Shown here one piece after another: positions 37,204-49,014 of a stretch of DNA of 64,000 bases. A program made the position numbers and the translations under genes. The first letter of the stretch is position 1. Each line of letters starts with the position of its first letter. A model generated the notes under the pieces. That model was not told where the DNA came from. It saw only the letters and a list, made by a program, of their open reading frames with translations, and made no database searches. The stretch comes from Liolophura sinensis (lineage: Eukaryota > Mollusca > Polyplacophora > Chitonida > Chitonidae): contig NC_088300.1 of NCBI RefSeq assembly GCF_032854445.1, positions 7,438,001 to 7,502,000 of the forward strand, in the 5' to 3' direction.

Positions 37204-38174
37204 ATGCCTTACTGCGGCTCTCGGGAAGAGCTGACAATATCAGGTTTATGTTTAAAATGTCACGTTAAGTCATTCTCTCAGAAGAACAATTTAAGCCTTT
37301 CCTTGAAAAGTCAGAATTAAAACCTTACTGGCGTTAACAATTCACTTGTCTGTGTCACAGCGGTTAAGTACATGTATAGACCGCATTAATACTTCAGACT
37401 GCATTTTGTGGTTGGACTTATTCCTTTTAGCTATAGATTCATCTGCATTGAGCGAGGCGTGAAGACGTAAGCAGCTCAGAACATTAAACACCACTTATAT
37501 ATGCCTCTGCCATATCTTTTTGTCTAGAAAGTCATCTCTTGTCAAAGTAAGCTGTAGCCTTGAAAGCATTAAGAACATGAGAACACTAAAAGTAATTATA
37601 GAAACATCTGCTGAAAGAGGGATTCATAAAGGGTCGTCCCTTGAAAGTTCACAGGTGACAAAAATGAATGTTCCGTATACAATTCACTGATGGATAAGAT
37701 ACTTTTATATTGTAGTTTATGAGAAAAACGTGAAAGATTTCCCTGTGGCGCCAGTGTCGATGGAGTGTTGGCTAATGCGGAAAGTTAAAAATGGCCAAAT
37801 TAAAATGTGAGTTTTTAACCGACAAATGTCTTCAAAGGGGACATGGGTCATATCAACCGCTCTCCCGGCTGATGGCCTAGCCTTCGTATTTTTTTGTAAA
37901 GATCACAGTGTTATGGGATGAACATTTGAAAAACTTGAGCCATAAATGGCGATAATTCCAGGCTGTAAAACAGATGTAAGTCCACAAATGACATGACTAT
38001 GATTGTTTGGGGGATTATGACGATACTATTCTTCAGCAGTCCATATATGCATAATTGGACTCTTTTGTAGGCCTACTTTTCGCGAGCCCTGTGTTATTTT
38101 TAACGCGAAAGGCTTTGATCCCTTGAAAGCTTTCCTGGAATGTAGATCATTCGCATTCATTACTATGAATGTTC
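37204..38174. other. No gene seen
   Basis: Nothing recognised between the two tandem arrays. Confidence 0.5.
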
Positions 38175-38625
38175 TTCTCTAAGCGGACTAACCAATTTCA
38201 ATCCCTTAACCGGTCTCCTCGAATACAACCAAACAGGGTTCATTCGCCTAACCGAACTCGTCGAACACGACCTAACAGGGTTCATTCCCTTAACCGATCT
38301 TCTCGAATACGACCTAACAGGGCTCATTCCTCTAATCGGCCTCCTCGAATACCGGATAACCGGGTTCATTCCTTTTAACGACCTCCTCGAATACGGGATA
38401 ACCGGGTTCATTCCTTTAACCGGCCACTTCGAATACGGGATAACCGGGTTCATTCCTTTAACCGGCCACTTCGAATACGGGATAACCGAGTTCAATCCTT
38501 AGTTTGATCTGTTCGAATACTAACTAATCTCTTGATCGGACTTTTCGAATTCAGTCTCATAACTGGCCTTCTCCAATACGGGCTAACGAGTTCAGTCTCT
38601 TGGCGGACTCCTCCAATACGAATCC
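38175..38625 (+). repeat. 42-bp minisatellite, about 10-11 copies
   Basis: The unit contains GGTTCATTCCTTTAACCGGC, CACTTCGAATACG and GGATAACC. Neighbouring units at 38390-38480 are nearly identical, and divergence grows toward both ends. It is open on the minus strand as a 14-residue repeat (MNPVIPYSKWPVKG), a consequence of 42 being a multiple of three. Confidence 0.93.
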
Positions 38626-39700
38626 CTTAACCTATCGCATCATGCAACCGTTCAAACCGGTTATACAGGTTAAATCAATCTCTTCGGCGTTCACCTCTAG
38701 AAGGGAGAGTAGCCAATCGATTCAGTACCTTACGCGTTCGACTGCAGTGGGTGCCCGCCCGGAGTGTGGATCACCAAGCTTCAATTCCGGGGCAGGGCAA
38801 ATGACACAAACTGTTATTCTTGTGGCCTGTTCGCATGAAGTGTAGTATTAAAGTGAACATAAAGTCAGCCGCTAAATCTGAATTATTTTAAAAAATCTAC
38901 ACCGCTTATCAACAAAATAAATAGTAAGCAATCGTCAGTACCTAGCCTCTCATTTGGTGACGCCATTTTACCATGTTATAGCTATGTAGAGTGACGTCAC
39001 AAAACCTACGAAATCCCCCGGTTTTCTTGCTAGCTCACACTGACAAGTTACTGCAGTATCCTGCCCAACATGTACGTAGTGTGACACCAGCAACCGTTCT
39101 CAGTTCCCGGCTCATAAATGCACCAGTTTAACACTTAAACTAATGGCAAAATCTAATTTATTGCATCGAGATCAGTCGCTGGTGATTGGCCAAGCTCATA
39201 AAGGCATCTACAACATTGCTACTCGAAGTGAATTGTCCATCAGTGCTATATCCTCAGTACTGAACTTCATCTTCTCGGCTTTCAAAAGTTAAAAGAATTT
39301 TTTTACATATTTTTCTGTGATAACTGTGTCCTTTATCCTTTTTTCTGTCTATATAGATTTTATGATCATTTTGTCGTAAATTCAGGATCGACTGGCTCAG
39401 TGTTAAGCAGCTAGCACAGGAATGACTCACCCAGTGTCTGTATACCATTAAGAAATTGAAATATTACGTAAAGGTAGGCATGTTACAACAAGGCACCTTC
39501 ATGATACGACCTAAATAAAGTCGAAAGCGGGCTGTAAAGACATGTTACTGTTGAAGAGGAAAATCTAAATCTTGCATATTACGCATGATATGAACATGTG
39601 TTCGTTATTCGTTATTGGCGGTTGCGTAAAAATGGAAATATATAACAAATAATGAATGAGTAAATAAAGAAATGTATTCGTCTAAAAGGGGAAATAACAC
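38626..39700. other. No gene seen
   Basis: No supported feature. Confidence 0.5.
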
Positions 39701-39951
39701 GGTCTTCCGTCCCACCGCCTCTGATACACCCACTAACCACGACCCATGCGTCTCTGACAACACAAACTCTTAACAAACTGTGCTACCTCTGCTCTCACCG
39801 CTTCTGATTCACCAACCAACCACGACCCCTGCATCTCTGAAAACATAGACCCTTAACAGACTGTGCCACCTTTCCTCTCATCGCCTCTGATTCACCGACC
39901 AAGCACGACCATTGCATCTCTGACAACATAGACTCGTAACAAACGGTGCTG
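39701..39951 (+). repeat. 83-bp tandem repeat, three copies
   Basis: CGCCTCTGAT/CGCTTCTGAT begins at 39716, 39799 and 39882, giving an exact 83-bp period. Shared blocks include CACGACCC.TGC.TCTCTGA and TAACA.ACTGTGC. Copies differ by roughly 10-15 percent. Confidence 0.92.
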
Positions 39952-40571
39952 ACAGATTGAAACCCTTACAACTGGCAACGAATCCCAATTATTCACTTGT
40001 TGAATAAATCCTTTATCAGCTTCTCTGCCACAGCGAGTTTATTGATGCAATACCCCCCGGTTGTTGGGTAAATAGTTAATTTGAACGATGTGTAACGGTG
40101 GTGGTTGGCGTCAGTTCCTCCACGCTCTTGTCACGAGGCTAAGGAGAAACGTATTGGCATCAGCTCTGGACATTTGAAGTATACTAATAGTAGAGTTTAT
40201 TGTCTCTTTTAGATAAAGAAGAATATATGTCTTCACAACGTTGAATCTAAAATGTCAGATTTTTTTCCTCTAATTTTTCCAACTAATTTGGATCCAAAAT
40301 GACTCTCACATTTCCCTTCTGTCACCGCCACACGAATTCCGCATAGCTCTCTGTCCAGGGGAATGATACGGCTGTAAGGCAATTTAAAATAGCTTATGGA
40401 ATATACGCGCTAAAGCATTTGGCACAGATGCGAAATCATGACCATCCATCATGCAGAAACCAAGGTTACCAGCACAGAGTAGTCTTTGAACTTAAGTTTG
40501 CATCATAACGACATCACGGCAATGCCATAAACTTGTAAACGACAGTCCCGTATGTCACATGACTCAGGACA
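39952..40571. other. No gene seen
   Basis: No supported feature. Confidence 0.5.
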
Positions 40572-40660
40572 CACATATGTTATTTTATTGATTTATTTGA
40601 CTGATGTTTGCCGTTGTTCTCAAGGATGTTGCAGTTACACTTCGAGCGTAGGACACCACG
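40572..40660 (-). repeat. Family B tail fragment, diverged
   Basis: TTATTGATTTATTTGACTGA is followed by TGTTTGCCGTTGTTCTCAAG and a TTACACTTCGAGCG block. An old copy. Confidence 0.6.
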
Positions 40661-43380
40661 AGCAAGCTTTTTGTATGTATTCCATATGGTCATTAAGGTC
40701 TACGATTTACAAACTGTCAAATGCAGACAGACAAATCAACAGGGGAGTTTCGAGTTGGAACTCTTTTGTCGTCAAAGGTAAAAACAGTCCTACTGTGCGA
40801 TGAGAATGGTGCAAAATGTTAGGCAACCGTGTTGTAATTGATTTACTGATCATCTCTCTCATCCTTTTCCAGAGGCACTAATGAAACCTCTTTCCTTTAG
40901 GAACTTCTCCAGTTCACAAAACGTTCAGATTCTCATTTTTTTCTTTCATTGGTCTACTCTAAATTACTTTTTATGACACTTTTTCCAGACGCCCATGGTA
41001 TAGTGAATGAGATAAAAATATTTGCCTTAGATGTTTGACAGTTTACATTATTATTACTCCCTATTATTGACCGATAGATTTCCAGACAAATCGTAAACAT
41101 CTGATCCATTCCCATACAAAGAAATGCCTACAATATGTGCTGCCTACATGAAACGGACTTGATAGCTTTAAATACTAACAAAATAATATTTTTCAATTAC
41201 CTCAAGTGTAAAATAATAATTTCCCCGTGTCATTGATATGTTAACAGTGATGTAAACTTTCAATGTTCCACACGTTATATAAATAAACCGAAACTTTCAT
41301 TGACAAGCTTATCCAATGAAAAAGTATAACTGCATGCCGGACTATTTCTTTTCCTTGTTGCCTTGAAGACAGAAAATCAGGGTAGATATCACTCACTACA
41401 TCGTGACAACCGTTTCTTGGTACAAAACGATTAAGTTTTTTGGACATGGGATAGGCATGAAATTTATCTTCAAAAATAGCAAAGGTTGGCCAAAGGAAAT
41501 GAAGGTCTGGACTCCTTAAGCCTAAACAAGGTACACACAAACAGTGAACACGAATTCAGCCGCCAACAACAGCAGCATGCCTCGGTATCCCAAATACCCT
41601 AATAAATGTTATAATAACCCGTTTTGTGCAAAAGTAGACATTACATGAGAAAACTTCTCAAGAATTCCATCCAAAGGTAAAAGGAAAGTAAGTCAGTTTC
41701 ACATCATTGTCATCCAACACTATCAATGTGTTCCATCATATAATATAATCCAAGACATTCACCATAGAGAGTAAATCCAGAGCAGCAACGACAATGTTAC
41801 AACGTGAATACAGCTTCTTGTCAATTTACCTCAGTTAGGGTTTTATTCTGATGTTCATATTAAAGCATAAATAGTAGCAATAAGACCGACCAATGAACTG
41901 AAGTGATTATTTGCGTTGCATGTGACAGCGGTAAGTGCTCTGTAACATATGTAACTCTGTGTCTAACATCGACCGGGTTCCGTTTTTCGGGGTCGTGAAC
42001 TGAAGCCAGTAAAAGAGACAGAATGCTATGAGGCGTCTCAAGCGCTTTGTCCGCTCTAACATTGGTCCAATTTCTGACAATAAAACATTCATGACCGTAA
42101 TCCCGAGCGGATTCGGCAGCTGACAGGAGTCTGTGCCCGGATAATTTGACGACCCGGTAACGGCTATATTGGAAGGAAATTGCAAAACAAGCCGATAATG
42201 CAAAGCTCAATGCAAGATTCACTCGGCCTTGTTCTGATTGCTTGGTGTGGACATCGCTCAAGTACAGCAAATTGCCGTTGAACTTTTAATGCGTTTTTGT
42301 GAGACAGCCATTACCCTTTAACTAAACGAGCTGTTTAAAAACAGTTTCACGTCGTCAGTGTAATTTCTCATGCGACTCTCTCGTTGATCTCGATCTAATA
42401 TTTGCACATAAATAGCTCTATGAAGGCTTTAACAACGTCCCTTTCAAAAGACCTAACACCTATTTATTATGTCAGAAAATGTATGCTGGACAGTGTCGTC
42501 TCACAAGAGAAAGTAAAACTGTAGACCCGTTGAAAGCGCAAGAGACATCGATAACTCCAGAGTCAGCACAATGTCCGTCATTCATATGCTCCATGCATAG
42601 TTTAGTTATACTATCAGCATACACAGAAAATCAGAGCCTCCAGTTTCAGTAAAAAATATTGTGTACCTACCCAATAATATTTGGACCTAACAGTCCTCAC
42701 ATCTGTGCTGCACTCATCTGAAACTTGTCCAAACGGGGACTCACCGTAGCAAATTTGTTCAGCGTTACAATTTCCTGTTTCCATCTTAAGTATGGTTGTA
42801 ACTAACAAGCTCTAAGTTACAAATTTTGTAATCTTATAGTAACTAGAGTATATTTCACCATTTATGTAACACGAGGTATTTATTTGTTTATTTATTTGAA
42901 TAGATTTACTCGGGTGATTTGATCAGGACTACTGTTCCGTCATTTAACCCACTTTGGTGGTGGTCTATTTGGAGAGAGGTGTTATCTGTTCTTGATTCAG
43001 AACTCTTTACGTTTGATCTGCACAATCAAAATTGCTTCCCACAATACTTCACAAAATAAGGTTCTCTATCGATAAATCCTAAAAAGTGAAAGTGTTTCGA
43101 ACGATGACGACATTGCCGCAATTTTTGTTTGGTTTTGAACATTTTAGTCATTTTGGGTAGAGAAAGCTCTAAGAGACAAAAAGTACAGATTGTCAAGTGT
43201 TTGTTTTTACCAACTGATTATAGGGCACGGTGCCAAAATTAAACACCCGTTATACGTGGCTTCCGTGAAGTTATAACTTTCCTTTGGTTTCAGCCTCTGC
43301 AAAAGCCAAGCAAAGCAAACTCAAAACAACCACATCAGCTTAAAAACTTACTTAGTGTCAGTTAATACGTCAAATACGAC
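40661..43380. other. No gene supported
   Basis: The largest frame is 136 codons on the minus strand (41860-42270). It overlaps another minus frame of 98 codons at 41907-42203 in a different phase. Neither translation shows a known domain. The pattern fits a locally GC-richer patch with few stops. Confidence 0.4.
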
Positions 43381-43735
43381 TGGCCTCGATAGAACAGTTG
43401 GTAGAGCGTCCGCTTCGGGAGCGGTAGATCCAGGGTCAATTCTGGGTCGAGTCACAAGATCTTGAAAGAGGAAGTTGTAACTTCCACTCTCGGTGTCCAG
43501 CGTTAAGGGGGATAGTGCAACGACTGGTTCACCCATATCAGCATAATGGTTCATAATGGCGGGGCGGCTTACTTGCCTTCGGTAAGGCGTCTCAGTGAAA
43601 CAGCACTAGATAAAAGAGCGGTGGAAATCAGTTCTGCAACAAGGAGGTACATTACATACACTCTAAGGATTCCTTCGTCGTCATATGGCTGAAAAATTAT
43701 TAAGTACGACGTTAAATCCCAAGCACTCACTCATG
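43381..43735 (+). mobile_element. tRNA-derived SINE family 3, copy 1
   Basis: The head is strongly tRNA-like: GAACAGTTGGTAGAGCGTCC (A box), CCGCTTCGGGAGCGG (an anticodon-arm-like hairpin) and GGGTCAATTCTGGGTC (B box). The CGG in the loop and the arm sequence resemble a proline tRNA. The body continues to a tail with TTCGTCGTCATATGGCTGAA and AAGTACGACGTTAAATCCCA, then CACTCACTCA. Not a functional tRNA gene: the acceptor stem is not paired and the tail is SINE-like. Confidence 0.82.
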
Positions 43736-44758
43736 TCAAATACGAACATTTAACCTTTATGGCCGGTGAATAGGTCATTTCTTCTGGAGATTCATGGTTG
43801 TGAAAGAGCCCTGAATGTCATTATCAGTCTTACTATTTTTGTTTTTCTTTCATTATCCCTAGTCCAGTGGTTACTGTATGACGATTGGTCTCCTAGGCCA
43901 GAAAGTCACCGGGCTGGAGAACCTTGATTAATCCTTGACACCTTTCACATTTTAATTCCGTCCTGTCGTCTGTGGCAAGGAACTGATCTATACACGGGTC
44001 CAGAATAGCAGATAAGCTAAATGAATGGCCAACTCAACAAAACGAATGATATCTTGTCAGGCAAGGAGAAGTTCCGGGTTAAATGCCTAACCTTGTTACA
44101 TCTGGTATTCTAAATGCGAGGCGAAGAAGGCCCGGAGGAGTCTGATTGTCCGGGTTATTTATGCGTTTGTATAGTGGTAAAAATCCGCGAGCAGCGGGAG
44201 GGACGGTACGAATAGACATGGTCTCGGGGGCATTTTACCTTCTGGCAAATGAAGAACATTAACTGATGGACATTAGGCCCTTGTTCGCGGCACAGTTGAA
44301 AGCAGGTCAGTCGGAAAACTCCAAGGGCTTCTGCTTCCATGATCCCTGGAAGCAGGTCCTGACCAATTGTTCCTCAAAGCCAAATTATGTTGGTTAAGGA
44401 ACAGCATTTTTGGCTAATCCGGGCGTGAAAGACACTTTTAGTAACATGGAAATTTGGAACCTAAGTTAACAGAAACACTCTACCAAGGTGTCTAGCAACG
44501 AAATGTTTTTCACTCATTCTCCAAGACAGAACGGCTCTTCTTAAAACGTGACAGTTCCAGAGAAAACGTTTCCTGTCACGTTTTTTTCTTAGTACAAGAT
44601 CTCTTTACCACAATGACGAACCTATTATTCAGAACAACGGCCCCCGCTTCTTCCCCTGAAGAACAGGGTCGTTGTGCAGAAAATGACTTGTTACCAATCA
44701 CTGGAGAAAGTGGTCGATGAACGCAATTCATGGAGTTTGAACAAAGGTTCGACTTAAG
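43736..44758. other. No gene seen
   Basis: No supported feature. Confidence 0.5.
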
Positions 44759-45112
44759 CTATCGGCCCAGATCCGGGTCGTAGAGATGCCTTGAAGGAGG
44801 CCAAAGCGTGAGCGATGTCGATAAATCCCATCTTTCAGCGAGCTCTTCGAGAGACGATTTCTCCAAAGCTGCCCGCTCTCTAGTAATATCTGTCAATATT
44901 TGTAAATTTAAGAGAAGGTGGAACGTCGGGTCTAGCTCCAACTGAAGTACCATCATGGAGAGCAGCATCCTGATTTCGACGTGATTTACTAGGGAATGAA
45001 TATTATCAAATACCTGGGACAATCTAAATGATGGGGCATAAAACGAAGAGAAGAAGCCAGCTTGTAATAAAGAACTTATGTAGGGATGAAATAAAGAAAT
45101 CTGCAGTGACAT
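44759..45112 (-). other. Unassigned 117-codon open frame with protein-like composition
   Basis: Among the non-repetitive frames this translation looks the most protein-like. It has a hydrophobic start (SLQISLFHPYISSLLQAGFF), then VEIRMLLSMMVLQLELDPTF, and an acidic/basic helix-like stretch ITRERAALEKSSLEELAERW before the stop. It lies inside intron 1 on the opposite strand. A possible acceptor (CCCATCATTTAG) lies inside it. I recognise no family, and chance is a fair alternative. Confidence 0.2.
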
Positions 45113-45418
45113 TCAATCACTCAAAATTGTCTTGTCAAATTATTTCTCATTAATTGCTGGGACGTATTATCGACGAACGCCATCTGCCGGATTACCCCAT
45201 ACAGCCCAATGCATTTGGAATATTTATATTTTGTTTACTTCATTCACTGTTAGTACCTCAGCTAAAGCTTGAACACCTCACTGTATGTAGTGATACAGTC
45301 CTTCCTACAGTGCAAGAACAGCATTTTATATGATGTGTAATGTGCCATGATTTCTCATAGAAAAAATATGTCACAGATTCTGTCCTTAAAAGTATTCCTT
45401 CGCCTGTTAAAGTGTGTT

Positions 45419-46995
45419 GGACATATACCCTACATTCATCATATCTATGGACGTACCCAACATTCCATCATATTTGTGGACATACACCCTATACTCCATC
45501 ATACCCGTGGACATACACCCTACACTAAATTTTATCCGTGGACATACACCCTACATTCACTCATATGGACATACACCCTATTCTCCATCTTATCCATGGA
45601 CATATACCCTACAGTCCGTCATATGGGCATATGCCCTACTCTCCATCATACAGACATATATCCTACTCTCCATCATGTCCATTGACATATACCCTACATT
45701 TCGTTATATCCATGGACATATACCCTACTCTCCATCTTATCCGTGGACATACACCCTACATTCCCTCACATAGACATATACCCTACTCTCTATCTTATCC
45801 GTGGACATACACCCTACAGTCCGTCATATGGACATGTACCCTACTCTCCATTATACAGACATATATCCTACTCTCCATCATATCCATGGACATATACCCT
45901 ACAGTCCGTTATATTCATGGACATATACCCTACTCTCCATCTTATCTGTGGACATACACCCTACACTCCGTTATATCCATGGACATATACCCTACTCTCC
46001 ATCTTATCTGTGGACATATACCCTACATTCCATCATATGGACATATACCCTACTCTCCATCTTATCCATGGACATATACCCTACAGTCCGTCATATGGAC
46101 ATGTACCCTACTCTGTAGCTTATCCGTGGACATACACCCTACAGTCCGTCATATGGACATGTACCCTACTCTCCATCATACAGACATATATCCTACTCTC
46201 CATCATATCCATGGACATATACCCTACAGTCCGTTATATCCATTGACATATACCCTACTCTCCATCTTATCCGTGGACATACACCCTACATTCCCTCACA
46301 TGGACATATACCCTACTCTCCATCTTATCTGTGGACATATAACCTACATTCCATCATATGGACATATATCCTACTCTCCATCTTATCCATGAACATATAC
46401 CCGACAGTCCGTCATGTGGACATATACCTTACGTTACGTCATGCCCGTGAGCATATACCTTACAATCTGTCATTTCCATGGACATATACCCTACAGTCCG
46501 TCATGAACATATACCCTACAGTCCGTCATGACCGTGAGCATATACCTTACAATCTGTCATATCCATGAATATATACCCTACACTCTATCGTATCCATGGA
46601 CACACGTTACAACAAACCATAGCTGTGGACATATGCCTACTCTCCATCACAGCGCGTGGATATATACATATTACAGTCCATCATATCCGTGGATATATAC
46701 CCTTCACGCCATGATTTATTTATTTATTTATTTGATTGGTGTTTTACGCCGTAGTCATATTCATGGACATGAACCCTGCACTCCTTCATATGCCGGGACA
46801 TATTATGTCTACTTTCCATCATGACTGTGAACATATATCCTACATTTCATCATATAAGTGAATATATATACTCTGCATTCCACCATATAAGTGGACATAT
46901 ACCTGCGCTCCCCAATATCAGTGAACATGAAGCTACAGTTTATCATATCCATGGACATATACCCTACACTACATCATATCCGTGGACATATTTCA
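45419..46995 (+). repeat. 31-bp minisatellite, about 50 copies
   Basis: The unit is GGACATATACCCTAC followed by A.TCC.TC and ATATCCAT or TTATCCGT, with spacings of 31 bp mixed with 27-bp units lacking part of the TCCGT segment. The mixture of unit lengths makes long stop-free stretches in all three plus frames; the 284-codon frame at 45538-46392 is the longest in the window and is an artefact. Larger blocks of several units are themselves repeated, for instance around 45800-45900, 46060-46100 and 46130-46230. The right part (46400-46995) is degenerate. Confidence 0.95.
46709..46754 (-). repeat. Family B tail inside the 31-bp minisatellite
   Basis: TTTATTTATTTATTTATTTG is followed by ATTGGTGTTTTACGCCGTA and then directly by minisatellite units. 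Only about 45 bp of the 3' end of the family is present. No target duplication is obvious. Confidence 0.85.
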
Positions 46996-47751
46996 GATAT
47001 TGGTATTGTAAAATTTATATACATATGTACTTGTATTATTTCAATAGCGTATTACTTGAAGTCTAACAAGGACACACTGCAAAACTGTATTTCAAACCAT
47101 GTTTATGTATTAACACTGGCCATGTATGAACGTAACAATTTCAAATTCATTTTTGCACTGAGTAGCATCTCATTCTTTATATTTCCTAGATGAAGATTCG
47201 TATATTCGCTCTGCAGTTATAGTGTGTCTGTGCATGAAGTGTGCGTTGGTGAAGCTTGTATGATTCAAATAAGGTTACGTCTCCTGTAGTTATACTTAGT
47301 GTGACTCCAATGAACACATGTGTGGCACGAAAGTTCGCCATGCTGTCTACGACTGCTTCCTTGATAAAGCAATAAAGCCATATCAATGAATTCTCCAACG
47401 CCAGAGAGGATCATAATTAGAAAGCATCTGATGACAGACGCATGGTATTCTCCTTCGATCCAACAATAAATGTTGCTCTTTTGCCCGATTCTTTGTCATA
47501 GCAGCACTGATTAATGAATTTGACAGCCAATTCTGGCCGGGCCTAATTTACTACTGGTCTATGTTTTGCTGGGCCAGCTGTGCACTGGGCTTTTCTGTCG
47601 CCATCTCTGAGTCTCTAACTACTCATAAACACATCACCACTTTAAACACCGTTACATCTTTGCGTTATTTATTGTAAATCGTTATAGTTAGTTGGTGGAG
47701 TATTGAATATAGTGGTTACGTCTAACACAGTGTTCTTCCAACATATTGCAA
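46996..47751. other. No gene seen
   Basis: No supported feature. Confidence 0.5.
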
Positions 47752-47965
47752 AATATGAAATACTTCTGTCTGCCAACAGATGTGCCACAAAGGTACATAT
47801 GAAATACTTCTGTCTGCCAATAAATGTGCAACAGAGGTACATATGAAATACTTCTGTCTGCCAACAGATGTGCCACAAAGGTACATTTGAAATACTTCTG
47901 TCTGCCAATAAATGTGCAACAGAGGTACATATGAAATACTTCTGTCTGCCAATAGATATCTTATC
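47752..47965 (+). repeat. 44-bp tandem repeat with alternating variants
   Basis: TACTTCTGTCTGCCA recurs at 47761, 47805, 47849, 47893 and 47937 (period 44). Units 1 and 3 read CAACAGATGTGCCACAAAGG; units 2 and 4 read CAATAAATGTGCAACAGAGG. The array is therefore two copies of an 88-bp dimer plus a partial fifth unit. Frames on the minus strand here are artefacts. Confidence 0.95.
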
Positions 47966-48049
47966 AATGACATCTTATAAACTAGCGTGTTTTATGATTA
48001 TATACTGGTTAAATTACGTACCTAGAAAATTCCTTGTGTATTTCCGGCA

Positions 48050-48180
48050 TCATTGAAAACTGTTGATTGCTTCTCTTCTCTCACTCTGTCCTAATTTATT
48101 CCTTTATATACCGCATGTCTTAGTTCTTTAGTGATTTGTGTTGAACGTTTTTTTGTAAATTATTCTTGCGGTAATTAACT
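48050..48180 (-). repeat. Family A fragment, reverse orientation
   Basis: On the minus strand it reads AACACAAATCACTAAAGAAC, GGTATATAAAGGAATAAATT and GAAGAGAAGCAATCAACAGT. These match the middle of family A. Confidence 0.7.
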
Positions 48181-48663
48181 TACATGACCCTTTCTGACTT
48201 GTTCCTGTCTTACATGTCTCTTTCTTACCTGTTCCTATCTTACGACACCCTTTCTTACGCTACATCATTCTGTCAAACGTATCCCCCTATTAAATAATCC
48301 TGTTTTATATGATTCTGTTTGAAATAATTCGGTTCATTATTCTGTCTTCCATGGTTCTGCATTACATGATCCTGTTTTTATTTGTTTCCTTACATTCTTT
48401 TCTTTTACATGATTGAGCCGTACCTGAATCTGGTTTGCTGTAGTTGTAGCTAACATATACTAAAAAAAATATCGCAAATAAGTAATCAGTCAATGTGTAA
48501 AAGTTCATGGACAGCTGATGTATTGTACACACAAAGCAATTTTACTGGGTAACTGAACATTTTGAAGGTTAATTTATTGTTACCGGGAGAGCGGATACTG
48601 ACCAACTCTTTGAGACGCTTGTCTTTCAATCACGGTGACACATGATCCAGACTTAACGCCGAC
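48181..48663. other. No gene; degenerate simple repeats
   Basis: Between 48180 and 48420 loosely repeated words such as CTTACATGACCCT, TTCTTACCTGTTCC and ACATGATCCTG occur every 25-30 bases, suggesting an old, decayed minisatellite. Confidence 0.4.
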
Positions 48664-49012
48664 GTTTACCTGATCTTAAGTTTGAATAACGTCACATGTA
48701 TTTACAAATATTGTTCTGCTCGTTGACATCCACGTATACTGTTAAGACTTGTATAAACGTCGCGCGTATTTACCTGATGTTAAGTTTGAATAACGGTCAC
48801 GCGTATTTACATATATTGTTCTGCACGATTACACCCACGTGTAGTGTTAGGGCTCGTATAAACGTCGCGCGTGTTTACCTGATGTTAAGTTTGAATAACG
48901 GTCACACGTATTTACATATATTGTTCCGCACAATGACATTCACGTGTAGTGTTTGTGCTCTTATAAATGTCGCGCGTATTTGCCTGTGGTTAAGTTTGAA
49001 TAACGGTCTCTT
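48664..49012 (+). repeat. 105-bp tandem repeat, about three copies
   Basis: AAGTTTGAATAAC recurs with its G at 48680, 48784, 48889 and 48994, giving periods of 104, 105 and 105 bp. Shared blocks are GTATTTACATATATTGTTC, CACGTGTAGTGTT and ATAAACGTCGCGCGT. A frame stays open through all copies (48696-49016) because 105 is a multiple of three. Confidence 0.93.
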
Positions 49013-49014
49013 GT

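Noticed and set aside
38163-38495. 110-codon minus frame with MNPVIPYSKWPVKG repeats
   Set aside because: Artefact of the 42-bp minisatellite.
41860-42270. 136-codon minus-strand frame as a gene
   Set aside because: A second minus frame in another phase is open over the same stretch, pointing to a local paucity of stops, and no family was recognised.
43381-43465. Functional tRNA gene
   Set aside because: A tRNA-like head is present, but the acceptor arm does not pair and a SINE body and tail follow directly.
45538-46392. 284-codon open frame, the longest in the window
   Set aside because: It lies wholly within the 31-bp minisatellite; other plus frames are also open over the same DNA, and translation gives only recycled short words.
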